Below, piece after piece: positions 5,969-13,197 of a stretch of 15,199 nucleotides of DNA. Within the stretch, counting starts at the first letter, position 1. Each line of letters starts with the position of its first letter. Origin of the DNA: Candidatus Nomurabacteria bacterium (GTDB taxonomy: Bacteria; Patescibacteriota; Minisyncoccia; Phycocordibacterales; UBA9973); NCBI GenBank assembly GCA_023267415.1, contig JAHFNM010000018.1, positions 1-15,199 of the forward strand, in the 5' to 3' direction. Under the pieces are notes generated by a model, which was not told the DNA's origin, ran no database searches, and saw only the letters and a program-made list of their open reading frames with translations. Made by a program: the position numbers and the translations under genes.

Positions 5969-6229
5969 ATGGCAAAGAAGCTTTACGTTGGAGGTATCCC
6001 TTACTCTTCGACAAACGACGATCTCAAGGCACACTTTGAGACAGTAGGCCCAGTTGAGTCTGCTACCATTATCATGGACAAGATGACCGGTCGCTCGAAA
6101 GGTTTCGGTTTCGTTGAAATGGTCAACGATGCTGATGCAGACACAGCTGTTGATTCAATGAACAACACTGACTTCCAGGGACGCAAGCTGACTGTTTCGC
6201 CAGCACGCCCACAGGAAGCTCGCTTCTAA
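5969..6229 (+). CDS. RRM-domain RNA-binding protein
   Basis: An 86-residue protein made of one RNA recognition motif. RNP2 is LYVGGI (residues 5-10) and RNP1 is KGFGFVEM (44-51), with the aromatic residues that stack on RNA bases present. The overall beta-alpha-beta-beta-alpha-beta order is complete. Single-RRM proteins of this size occur in cyanobacteria and other bacteria, often cold-induced, and bind single-stranded RNA as chaperones or in mRNA control. An in-frame extension to 5858 would add Arg-rich sequence unlike any RRM, so ATG 5969 is preferred. The long structured leader suggests post-transcriptional control, perhaps autoregulation. The C-terminus ends soon after the RRM, with no Gly-rich tail. 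Confidence 0.9.
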   Translation: MAKKLYVGGIPYSSTNDDLKAHFETVGPVESATIIMDKMTGRSKGFGFVEMVNDADADTAVDSMNNTDFQGRKLTVSPARPQEARF

Positions 6230-6243
6230 ATACTTGGGTTATA

Positions 6244-6283
6244 GTAAATGCCCGGTTAGCCAAAAGTCTAACCGGGCATTTAC
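6244..6283 (+). terminator. terminator after the RRM gene
   Basis: A perfect 16-bp stem, GTAAATGCCCGGTTAG (6244-6259) and its complement (6268-6283), with loop CCAAAAGT. The T tract is short, so termination may rely on the stem's strength. Confidence 0.7.
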
Positions 6284-6284
6284 G

Positions 6285-6313
6285 TTGCCGTTAAGGATTT
6301 TTTTTGATATAGT
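6285..6313 (+). promoter_or_regulatory. candidate promoter of the tRNA-Ile locus
   Basis: TTGCCG (6285-6290) and TATAGT (6308-6313) are spaced by 17 bases. Transcription would begin near 6320, exactly at a small hairpin GACCC-AAAAA-GGGTC (6320-6334), and read through the tRNA array. No terminator is seen before the ATP synthase genes, so this promoter could also feed that operon. Confidence 0.5.
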
Positions 6314-6393
6314 GCTCGTGACCCAAAAAGGGTCGTTTTCTTGTGTTTTCTATCTTTTTAAACAAAATGGCACATTAGATTAGTGCCCTGCGT

Positions 6394-6429
6394 GCGTGCG
6401 TAGTTCAGTGGTAGAACGCTGTCCTGATA
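6394..6429 (+). pseudogene. 5' half of tRNA-Ile (first copy)
   Basis: These 36 bases are identical to the first 36 bases of the complete tRNA-Ile at 6474: acceptor strand GCGTGCG (6394-6400), D arm (6403-6417), 5' anticodon stem CTGTC (6419-6423) and loop CTGATA (6424-6429). The match stops within the anticodon loop. It is either a broken duplicate or the 5' exon of an interrupted tRNA whose 3' part lies at 6576-6652. Confidence 0.8.
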
Positions 6430-6437
6430 TGGGTACA

Positions 6438-6578
6438 TATAAAGTCGTCGTTCGGAAAGAATGTGTTCTAAGTGCGTGCGTAGTTCAGTGGTAGAACGCT
6501 GTCCTGATAAGACAGAGGTCGTAAGTCCGATTCTTACCGCACGCACCTAGCACACATTTTTCCTTGCTAGACTTTATA
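6438..6578. repeat. 9-bp inverted repeat bracketing the inner tRNA-Ile
   Basis: TATAAAGTC (6438-6446) and GACTTTATA (6570-6578) are perfect inverted repeats on either side of the complete tRNA. In RNA they would form a helix stacked close to the anticodon stem of the outer tRNA halves (CTGTC 6419-6423 with GACAG 6580-6584). A second pair, CTAGCA (6547-6552) and TGCTAG (6565-6570), lies just after the inner tRNA. Confidence 0.7.
6474..6545 (+). tRNA. tRNA-Ile, anticodon GAU
   Basis: A complete cloverleaf of 72 bases. Acceptor GCGTGCG (6474-6480) pairs perfectly with CGCACGC (6538-6544); discriminator A is at 6545. The D arm is GTTC-AGTGGTA-GAAC. The anticodon arm is CTGTC-CTGATAA-GACAG with GAT at 6506-6508. 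The variable loop is AGGTC and the T arm is GTAAG-TCCGATT-CTTAC. CC follows but then T, so CCA is not fully encoded and must be added by the nucleotidyltransferase. One oddity is C at position 55 of the T loop, where U (later pseudouridine) is nearly invariant. It may still work, but this weakens the assumption that it is the functional copy. Confidence 0.85.
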
Positions 6579-6652
6579 AGACAGAGGCCGTAAGCAACGA
6601 GAGCGTATTCGCTCCGGCGTCCCCTGTGGGGATTCGATTCCTACCGCACGCA
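6576..6652 (+). pseudogene. 3' half of tRNA-Ile with a 38-base insertion (third copy)
   Basis: ATAAGACAGAGG (from 6576) matches the 3' side of the anticodon arm of tRNA-Ile, and GTAAG (6590-6594) is its 5' T stem. A 38-base insertion (6595-6632) then separates this from a canonical T loop TTCGATT (6633-6639), stem CCTAC, acceptor CGCACGC (6645-6651) and A 6652. The insertion holds two compact hairpins: GAGCG-TATT-CGCTC (6601-6614) and TCCCC-TGT-GGGGA (6620-6632). It is a decayed copy or the 3' exon of an interrupted tRNA. The T stem has one mismatch against GTAAG. Confidence 0.7.
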
Positions 6653-6696
6653 CCTAGGGCGTTATAGCTTGTTTGTTTGAATACCTGATTCCTTGT

Positions 6697-6984
6697 ATGA
6701 CCACAAACGAAAACAAACCCTACTGGCATGACTCGCTCATTGTTTTTGGCCGAATTTCGGCTTGGATCATTGGCCCGATCATCATTGCCTTATTTCTCGG
6801 TAAATGGCTTGATGGTCGTTTCGGGACGACGCCTGTGTTGTTTGCGGTGACGATGGGAGTTTCGTTTCTTCTGTCCTCATACGGAATCGTTCGTGAGGCA
6901 AAAAAATATTTGAAGACTATCCAAAGTAAAAACTCAATCGAAAAGAAAGAATCAAATGAACCCAATAGCACCGGCACAAATTAA
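6697..6984 (+). CDS. AtpI/AtpZ-like ATP synthase-associated membrane protein
   Basis: A 95-residue protein at the head of the ATP synthase operon. It has two membrane helices, about residues 20-37 and 46-64, with GKWLDGRFGTTP between them, the motif of the AtpI/AtpZ family. These proteins are not part of the finished enzyme; they help assemble the c ring or carry magnesium/calcium in some bacteria. The C-terminal 30 residues are charged and hydrophilic. An in-frame TTG at 6673 would add eight residues; ATG 6697 matches the usual length better. Its end overlaps atpB by 29 bases, suggesting coupled translation. No Shine-Dalgarno and no clear promoter of its own. Confidence 0.8.
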   Translation: MTTNENKPYWHDSLIVFGRISAWIIGPIIIALFLGKWLDGRFGTTPVLFAVTMGVSFLLSSYGIVREAKKYLKTIQSKNSIEKKESNEPNSTGTN

Positions 6985-7822
6985 TCACGAAAGCACTCTC
7001 TATGCGGAACCTGTAGCATACGTGCACGGATTTCCCATCACGAACGCGCTCATTACGAGTTGGGTGGCCGTGATCGTGATAATTGCGCTCTCTGTAGGTC
7101 TTCGGGCAACAATGAAAAAAGTCCCGGGCAAGCTCCAGCATCTCTTCGAGGTTATCCTCGAAGGAGGTCTTAATCTTGCCGACCAGGTCACGGGTAGCCG
7201 TAAGGTCACACAGAAAGTGTTTCCGATCGCCATCTCGATCTTCTTCTTTGTGCTCATCAACAACTGGCTTGGCATATTGCCATTCGGCGCTTTTGGCGTG
7301 CTTCAGCCTGCCGCCGAAGGATATAATTTCATTCCGTTTTTACGCTCTGGCACAGCTGACATCAATTCGACGCTTGCTTTGGCGATCGTCTCAGTCATCG
7401 GATCCAATATTTTTGGCGTACTTGTCATTGGCGTATGGAAGACATTCAATAAATATGTTAATCTCAAGGCGCTTGCCGGCATCGTAAAAAAGGTCCGCAA
7501 GGACCCTTCAGTGCTCTTGGTCGCTCCCGTCATGTTTTTCGTGGGGGTGCTTGAGCTTGTGGGGGAATTGGCAAAAGTTGCCTCGCTTTCGTTCCGTCTC
7601 TTTGGAAACGTGTTCGCCGGCGAAGTACTTCTCGCGTCGATGACAGTGCTTTTGGCCTACGGCCTTCCGATCCCGTTTCTCTTTCTTGAGATCATGGTCG
7701 GACTCATTCAGGCACTCATCTTTTCCATGCTTACGCTCGTGTACTTCACGATCGCATCGCAGGATCATGACGAGCATGAAGAGGGAAGCCATGGGCATGC
7801 GGCAGTCGAAACCCATGCATAA
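6956..7822 (+). CDS. atpB: ATP synthase F0 subunit a
   Basis: Subunit a (288 residues) forms the proton half-channels next to the c ring in the membrane. The essential Arg is at residue 214 in SFRLFGNVFAGEVLL, and the following helices (FLFLEIMVGLIQALIFSMLTLVYFTIA) are typical of the family's C-terminus. About five to six membrane helices can be seen. The segment LINNWLGILPFG is also a family signature. The tail is unusual: the last 20 residues are rich in His, Asp and Glu (DHDEHEEGSHGHAAVETHA), a possible metal-binding or pH-sensitive extension. ATG 6956 lies inside the preceding gene with only a weak AAAGA upstream. Confidence 0.96.
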   Translation: MNPIAPAQINHESTLYAEPVAYVHGFPITNALITSWVAVIVIIALSVGLRATMKKVPGKLQHLFEVILEGGLNLADQVTGSRKVTQKVFPIAISIFFFVLINNWLGILPFGAFGVLQPAAEGYNFIPFLRSGTADINSTLALAIVSVIGSNIFGVLVIGVWKTFNKYVNLKALAGIVKKVRKDPSVLLVAPVMFFVGVLELVGELAKVASLSFRLFGNVFAGEVLLASMTVLLAYGLPIPFLFLEIMVGLIQALIFSMLTLVYFTIASQDHDEHEEGSHGHAAVETHA

Positions 7823-7848
7823 TGCAGATGGATTTCGTTTCGAGTTCA

Positions 7849-7881
7849 GAATGATAACTCATTCCGCCCTCGATACGGAAT
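7849..7881 (+). promoter_or_regulatory. two mutually exclusive hairpins in the atpB-atpE gap
   Basis: GAATGA (7849-7854) can pair with TCATTC (7859-7864), and ATTCCG (7861-7866) can pair with CGGAAT (7876-7881). The two hairpins share 7861-7864, so only one can form. The second is followed by CCAATTTT, so it could be a weak attenuator. The rest of the 100-base gap is AT-rich and precedes atpE without a Shine-Dalgarno. A role in raising or timing c-subunit output is inference. Confidence 0.35.
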
Positions 7882-7922
7882 CCAATTTTATAAGTGTAAT
7901 TATTAATTAGTTTAAAAATACA

Positions 7923-8162
7923 ATGGAAACAACAGTTGCATCAACAGCAGTAAATCTTATCCCACTCGCAAAAGGCCTTGCTATCGGTCTTGGCGCGATC
8001 GGTCCTGGTCTCGGTATCGGTATGATCGGTGCAAAGGCCATGGAAGCTATCGGCCGCAACCCTGAGGCTGCGAACAAGGTTCTTGTTCCTATGCTTATCG
8101 CTGCTGCGTTCGCTGAAGCTATCGCTATTTACGCTCTCGTTATCGCATTTTCGATCAAGTAA
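7923..8162 (+). CDS. atpE: ATP synthase F0 subunit c
   Basis: The rotor ring subunit, 79 residues, two membrane helices joined by the polar loop GRNPEA (residues 44-49). Helix 1 has the glycine ladder GLGAIGPGLGIG (22-33) that packs the ring. Helix 2 carries the ion-binding Glu65 in AFAEAIAIYALVIAF. The Gln and Ser/Thr partners of sodium-type rings are missing: position 32 is Ile and the residue after Glu65 is Ala. A proton-coupled enzyme is therefore most likely. It is separated from atpB by 100 bases and from atpF by an inverted heptad repeat. This isolation may allow the higher expression a multi-copy subunit needs. Confidence 0.97.
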   Translation: METTVASTAVNLIPLAKGLAIGLGAIGPGLGIGMIGAKAMEAIGRNPEAANKVLVPMLIAAAFAEAIAIYALVIAFSIK

Positions 8163-8165
8163 AGA

Positions 8166-8246
8166 ATTAGGCTTTAGGCCACTAGGCATTAGGCTCTAGC
8201 TTGGATTCAACTCCGACTAGTGCCTAACGCCTAGAGCCTAGTGCCT
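8166..8246. repeat. inverted array of 7-base TAGGC repeats between atpE and atpF
   Basis: Left arm (about 8166-8200) carries four NNTAGGC-type units: ATTAGGC, TTTAGGC, ACTAGGC, ATTAGGC, then TCTAGC. The right arm (about 8216-8246) has the complement in tandem: GCCTAAC, GCCTAGA, GCCTAGT, GCC. CTAGGCATTAGGC (8182-8194) pairs with GCCTAACGCCTAG (8222-8234) with one mismatch, and because the units repeat several pairing registers are possible. This forms a long stem-loop in RNA. It may be a dispersed element or a processing/stability signal between two ATP synthase genes. Confidence 0.75.
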
Positions 8247-8295
8247 TGAATTTTGTATTTCTCCTTTCTACTTACTATTTTCTACTAACTACATT

Positions 8296-8790
8296 ATGGA
8301 TTCTCTCATCTCAACATTTCACATAGACTGGAAACTTATGGTGGCTCAGCTCATCAACTTTGCCGTTGTCATCATTGTGCTGTGGATCTTTGCCCTCAAG
8401 CCGCTCAAGAAGCTCATGGATGAGCGCGGAGCGACTATCGCAGGCGGACTCGACAATGCAAAGCTTCAGGAAGAACTCCTTGCCAAGCAGAAGGAGGACT
8501 ATGATGCGGCGCTCGCCGAGGCTCGCGCCAAGGCAGCTGCCATGATGAAGGAGACCAAGAAAGAAGTGGAGACAGTCCGCGCCGACCTCATGCAAAAGGC
8601 TCAGGCAGACGTCACCACTGCGATCGAATCCGGCAAAAAGCAGCTTGAATCCGAAAAGCAGAAGATGGTAGAGGAGGCCAAGAAGGAAATCGTCGCCCTC
8701 GTAATGTCTGCAACCGAAAAAGTGCTCGGCGATGTCGCTGTTGGAAAAGTCGATACGAAACTCGTCGAAGAAAGCATCAAGAACATATAA
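8296..8790 (+). CDS. atpF: ATP synthase F0 subunit b
   Basis: The peripheral stalk subunit, 164 residues. One N-terminal membrane helix (about residues 14-36, MVAQLINFAVVIIVLWIFALKPL) is followed by a long charged helix rich in Glu, Lys and Ala that dimerises and holds the F1 head through the delta subunit. The ALKPLKKLMDERGATIAGGLDNAK segment after the helix is characteristic. Only one b-type gene is present here, so a homodimer is likely. The leader is T/C-rich with TACTAACTAC before the ATG and no Shine-Dalgarno. One base separates it from atpH. Confidence 0.95.
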   Translation: MDSLISTFHIDWKLMVAQLINFAVVIIVLWIFALKPLKKLMDERGATIAGGLDNAKLQEELLAKQKEDYDAALAEARAKAAAMMKETKKEVETVRADLMQKAQADVTTAIESGKKQLESEKQKMVEEAKKEIVALVMSATEKVLGDVAVGKVDTKLVEESIKNI

Positions 8791-8791
8791 T

Positions 8792-9196
8792 ATGGCCGCA
8801 TCCCGTACAAAAGAATTAGCCCATGTCCTGTTCGAGACTACCGACGGAAAGACTGAGGCCGAAGAAAAAAAGGCCCTCAAGCAATTTGCCGCGTATCTTG
8901 CAAAGAAAGGATTGCTCAAGGATCAAGACAAGATCATCGACGCATACCGACAGCTCTACAACGAGAAGCACGGCATCGTCGAAGCACTGGTCACTCTGAC
9001 TGAGCGTATGCATGAGACTACGAAGCTCGAACTTCGCGAAGCACTCAAGAAAAAATACAAAGCTCACGAAGTGCATATCCTGGAAAAAGTCGATCAGCGG
9101 CTCATTGGAGGGATCAAGATACAGATAGGCGACACGGTGTACGACAGCTCGCTCCAAAACTCGCTCAAACAATTACAAGCACAGCTCCTAAAATAA
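8792..9196 (+). CDS. atpH: ATP synthase F1 subunit delta (short form)
   Basis: Delta/OSCP links the b stalk to the top of the alpha-beta head. This one has 134 residues, against about 175-180 in most bacteria. The C-terminal signature is intact (KVDQRLIGGIKIQIGDTVYDSSLQNSLKQL, about 101-130). The first helix (RTKELAHVLFETT) is also recognisable, but by comparison with E. coli delta roughly 45 residues from the middle of the N-terminal helical bundle appear to be missing. ATG 8792 is chosen because it follows the atpF stop by one base and begins at helix 1. An upstream extension would only overlap atpF. Operon position between atpF and atpA is the standard one. Confidence 0.9.
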   Translation: MAASRTKELAHVLFETTDGKTEAEEKKALKQFAAYLAKKGLLKDQDKIIDAYRQLYNEKHGIVEALVTLTERMHETTKLELREALKKKYKAHEVHILEKVDQRLIGGIKIQIGDTVYDSSLQNSLKQLQAQLLK

Positions 9197-9200
9197 TTTT

Positions 9201-10703
9201 ATGACCACAAAAAATCTCATAATCGAAAATCTAAAGAAAGAGATCGCACACTTTGAAAAGGGTGCTTCGAGCGAGCATGTCGGTATCGTGACCGAAGTCT
9301 TCGACGGTATCGTGCGTGCCTCAGGACTCTCTACGATCAAATCATCGGAAATGGTCACGTTCCCAGGCGGACAGACCGGCGTGGCGCTCAACCTCGACGA
9401 GAGCTCTGTGGGTATTATCGTCCTCGGCGATTATTCAAAGATCAAAGAAGGCGACGAAGTTAAGGCTACCGGCAAGATCCTTGAGATCGGTGTTGGTGAT
9501 GCAATGCTCGGCCGCACAGTGGACGTTCTTGGCAATCCGATCGACGGCAACGGAAAGATCGTAACTACCAAGACCTATCCGATCGAGCGTGTTGCATCCG
9601 GCGTTATTACTCGCCAGGGTGTTGACCAGCCGATGCAGACCGGAGTCAAAGCTATCGACGCTCTCGTGCCGATCGGCCGCGGACAGCGCGAACTTATCAT
9701 CGGCGACCGCCAGACCGGAAAGACCGCTATCGCTATCGACACTATCCTCAACCAGAAGGGACAGAATATGAAGTGTGTGTACGTTTCGATCGGACAGAAA
9801 GATTCAAAGCTCCGCAAGCTTGAGACTCGTCTCCGCGAAGGCGGCGCTATGGATTACACCGTCATCGTTTCTGCCGGTGCATCTGATCCTGCAGCACTCG
9901 CATATATCGCACCCTACGCCGGCGTCTCTATCGCAGAATATTTCATGGACAAGGGCGAAGATGTGCTCATCGTGTACGATGATCTTTCAAAACATGCCGT
10001 CGCATACCGCGAAATCTCACTCCTTCTTCGCCGACCACCGGGTCGCGAAGCATATCCTGGAGACGTCTTCTACTTGCACTCACGCCTCCTTGAGCGAGCT
10101 TGCCGAAAAAACCAGGATTACGGCGGAGGCTCGATCACTGCGCTTCCTATCATTGAGACACAGGCAGGTGACATCTCGGCTTACATTCCGACCAACGTGA
10201 TCTCCATCACGGACGGACAGATCTTCCTTGAGACGGATCTCTTCTACAAGGGTATCCGCCCGGCGATTAACGTCGGTAACTCGGTTTCTCGCGTCGGAGG
10301 ATCGGCACAGATCAAGGGTATGAAGAAAGTTGCCGGAACTCTCAAGCTCGATCTCGCCCAGTTCCGTGAACTCGAAGCATTCTCGCAGTTCGGATCCGAT
10401 CTCGACGAATCTACCAAAGCTCAGCTCGAGCGCGGAAAGCGCGCAGTGGAGCTCCTCAAGCAACCTCAGTACTCGCCAGTGCTTGTAGAACACCAGATCG
10501 TTTCGCTCTACGCACTCACGAAGGGATACCTTGATTCGATTCCGGTAGTCAAGATTAGCGAATTCGAAGCAGGACTTATTGAATACGCCGAACAGAATGC
10601 AAAGTCATTCATGAAGCAGATCCGCGAAAAGAAAATGTGGGAAGATGACGGCGAAGCAGAATTGAAGCAGGCTATCGAGGATTTCAAGAAGGTGTTCGCA
10701 TAA
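9201..10703 (+). CDS. atpA: ATP synthase F1 subunit alpha
   Basis: The non-catalytic nucleotide-binding subunit of the F1 head, 500 residues, full length. The N-terminal beta barrel (about 25-92) is followed by the nucleotide domain with Walker A GDRQTGKT (168-175) and the Walker B region VLIVYDDLSKHAVAYRE. The alpha signature PAINVGNSVSRVGG lies near residue 355. The C-terminal helical domain ends normally (EADLKQAIEDFKKVFA-like). It pairs with beta in an alternating hexamer. Only four bases separate it from atpH, and there is no Shine-Dalgarno, so translation is presumably coupled to atpH. Confidence 0.98.
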   Translation: MTTKNLIIENLKKEIAHFEKGASSEHVGIVTEVFDGIVRASGLSTIKSSEMVTFPGGQTGVALNLDESSVGIIVLGDYSKIKEGDEVKATGKILEIGVGDAMLGRTVDVLGNPIDGNGKIVTTKTYPIERVASGVITRQGVDQPMQTGVKAIDALVPIGRGQRELIIGDRQTGKTAIAIDTILNQKGQNMKCVYVSIGQKDSKLRKLETRLREGGAMDYTVIVSAGASDPAALAYIAPYAGVSIAEYFMDKGEDVLIVYDDLSKHAVAYREISLLLRRPPGREAYPGDVFYLHSRLLERACRKNQDYGGGSITALPIIETQAGDISAYIPTNVISITDGQIFLETDLFYKGIRPAINVGNSVSRVGGSAQIKGMKKVAGTLKLDLAQFRELEAFSQFGSDLDESTKAQLERGKRAVELLKQPQYSPVLVEHQIVSLYALTKGYLDSIPVVKISEFEAGLIEYAEQNAKSFMKQIREKKMWEDDGEAELKQAIEDFKKVFA

Positions 10704-10734
10704 TTTTTACTAACTACTTCTACAAACTATTTCA

Positions 10735-11619
10735 ATGGCCGCAGGAAAAGAACTTAAACGTCGAATAAAATCGATCAAAAACACGAAGAAGATCACCAAG
10801 GCGATGGAACTCGTCTCGGCTTCTAAGATGAAGCGCGCTATTGCTGCGACGCTTGCTTCTCGTGCCTATGCCGGCTATTCGTGGGAAGTTCTTCAGTCAC
10901 TCGCAGAGTATGTTTCCGAAACACAGAATCCGCTCCTTACGGTGCGACCTGCAAAAAAGATGCTCGTCATTCTTATCACGAGCAATCGCTCGCTCTGTGG
11001 TGGCTACAACGCTCAGGTCACTCGAAAGACGATCGCATTCCTTCGTGAACATGTCGGACAGCATATCGACTTTATTTCTGTCGGATCGAAAGGTGAGAGC
11101 AATCTCCGCCGTCTCGGACAGAATATCGTAGCTTCTTTTAATACCGTCTCCGATACACCGAAACTTGCAGATGTGTACTCAATCGGCAATCTTGCGCTCG
11201 ACATGTACAAGAATGGAGAATACGATCGAGTATATGTTGCATACACCGACTTCGTCTCTGCGCTCACACAGCTTCCTCAGATCGCAACGCTTCTTCCGGT
11301 AAAGCGCGAAGAAGTTGCAGCCGAAATCGTCGAAGCAAAAGCTACTGCTCCGAAGAACGCAATCAATTACACATTCGAGCCAGATTACGAAACGCTCATG
11401 AGTATGATCGTCGAGAAGATCGCCCGGATGCGCGTATACCAAATGATTCTCGAATCGACCGCCTCCGAACACTCGGCCCGTATGCTTGCCATGAAAAATG
11501 CTTCGGATGCTGCAGGTGAGATGATCGACGACCTGACATTAGCCTTTAACAAAGCTCGCCAAGCCGGCATCACTCAGGAAATTTCCGAGATATCCGCAGG
11601 TATGGCAAGTGTAAGTTAA
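10735..11619 (+). CDS. atpG: ATP synthase F1 subunit gamma
   Basis: The central rotor shaft, 294 residues. The N-terminal helix with GKELKRRIKSIKNTKKITKAMELVSASKMKRA and the C-terminal helix with ASEHSARMLAMKNASDAAGEMIDDLTLAFNKARQAGITQEISEISAG together form the coiled coil that turns inside the alpha-beta hexamer. The middle holds the Rossmann-like globular domain (MLVILITSNRSLCGGYNAQV). Length and order match the family. ATG 10735 follows a leader containing ACTAACTAC, similar to that before atpF, with no Shine-Dalgarno. Confidence 0.97.
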   Translation: MAAGKELKRRIKSIKNTKKITKAMELVSASKMKRAIAATLASRAYAGYSWEVLQSLAEYVSETQNPLLTVRPAKKMLVILITSNRSLCGGYNAQVTRKTIAFLREHVGQHIDFISVGSKGESNLRRLGQNIVASFNTVSDTPKLADVYSIGNLALDMYKNGEYDRVYVAYTDFVSALTQLPQIATLLPVKREEVAAEIVEAKATAPKNAINYTFEPDYETLMSMIVEKIARMRVYQMILESTASEHSARMLAMKNASDAAGEMIDDLTLAFNKARQAGITQEISEISAGMASVS

Positions 11620-11662
11620 ATTTTTATAAGCAAATATTATTAACATTAGTAGCCAAATTATT

Positions 11663-13013
<1,351 letters not shown>

Positions 13014-13015
<2 letters not shown>

Positions 13016-13047
13016 AAAAACACCTTTCGCAGAGGCTGAGGTGTTTT
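13014..13047. terminator. hairpin between atpD and atpC; strong on the minus strand
   Basis: AAAACACCT (13017-13025) pairs with AGGTGTTTT (13039-13047). On the minus strand the stem runs into seven T residues (13014-13020), a strong intrinsic terminator for the microprotein gene at 13066. On the plus strand only TTTT precedes GATGG, so it would be a weaker, partial stop after atpD. Confidence 0.75.
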
Positions 13048-13065
13048 GATGGCACGAGAAGAAAA

Positions 13066-13155
13066 TTAAATTCCCGAATACTTGTATCCAATATAAAGCA
13101 CAAAGATAACTATACTCACGCGTAAGATAAGCAATAAAATTTTACAGATCCTCAT
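13066..13155 (-). CDS. candidate 29-residue single-helix membrane microprotein
   Basis: On the minus strand, ATG to TAA gives MRICKILLLILRVSIVIFVL then YIGYKYSGI. Almost the whole peptide is hydrophobic, with Arg/Lys at the N-terminus and Lys near the C-terminus, fitting a single membrane helix. It sits in the atpD-atpC gap, opposite in direction to the operon. It has its own promoter-like boxes (13161-13189) and a strong terminator 19 bases past the stop, the normal layout of a small gene in this window. It could be a regulator or toxin-like peptide, or chance. Function is unknown. Confidence 0.45.
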   Translation of the reverse strand: MRICKILLLILRVSIVIFVLYIGYKYSGI

Positions 13156-13160
13156 AAGAT

Positions 13161-13189
13161 ATATATTTGGTTAAGATTATTGCCGTCAA
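13161..13189 (-). promoter_or_regulatory. candidate promoter of the 29-residue microprotein
   Basis: On the minus strand TTGACG (13189-13184) and ATATAT (13166-13161) are 17 bases apart. The -10 box ends five bases before the ATG at 13155, so any mRNA would be leaderless. The region also lies just upstream of atpC, so the two transcription directions may interfere. Confidence 0.5.
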
Positions 13190-13197
13190 TTAAAAAA

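Noticed and set aside
6430..6575. Group I intron in the outer tRNA-Ile
   Set aside because: The position fits, but the 146-base intervening segment is too short and I see none of the conserved core elements; most of it is another tRNA.
8166..8246. CRISPR array
   Set aside because: Units are only 7 bases, directly adjacent without spacers, and arranged as an inverted pair.
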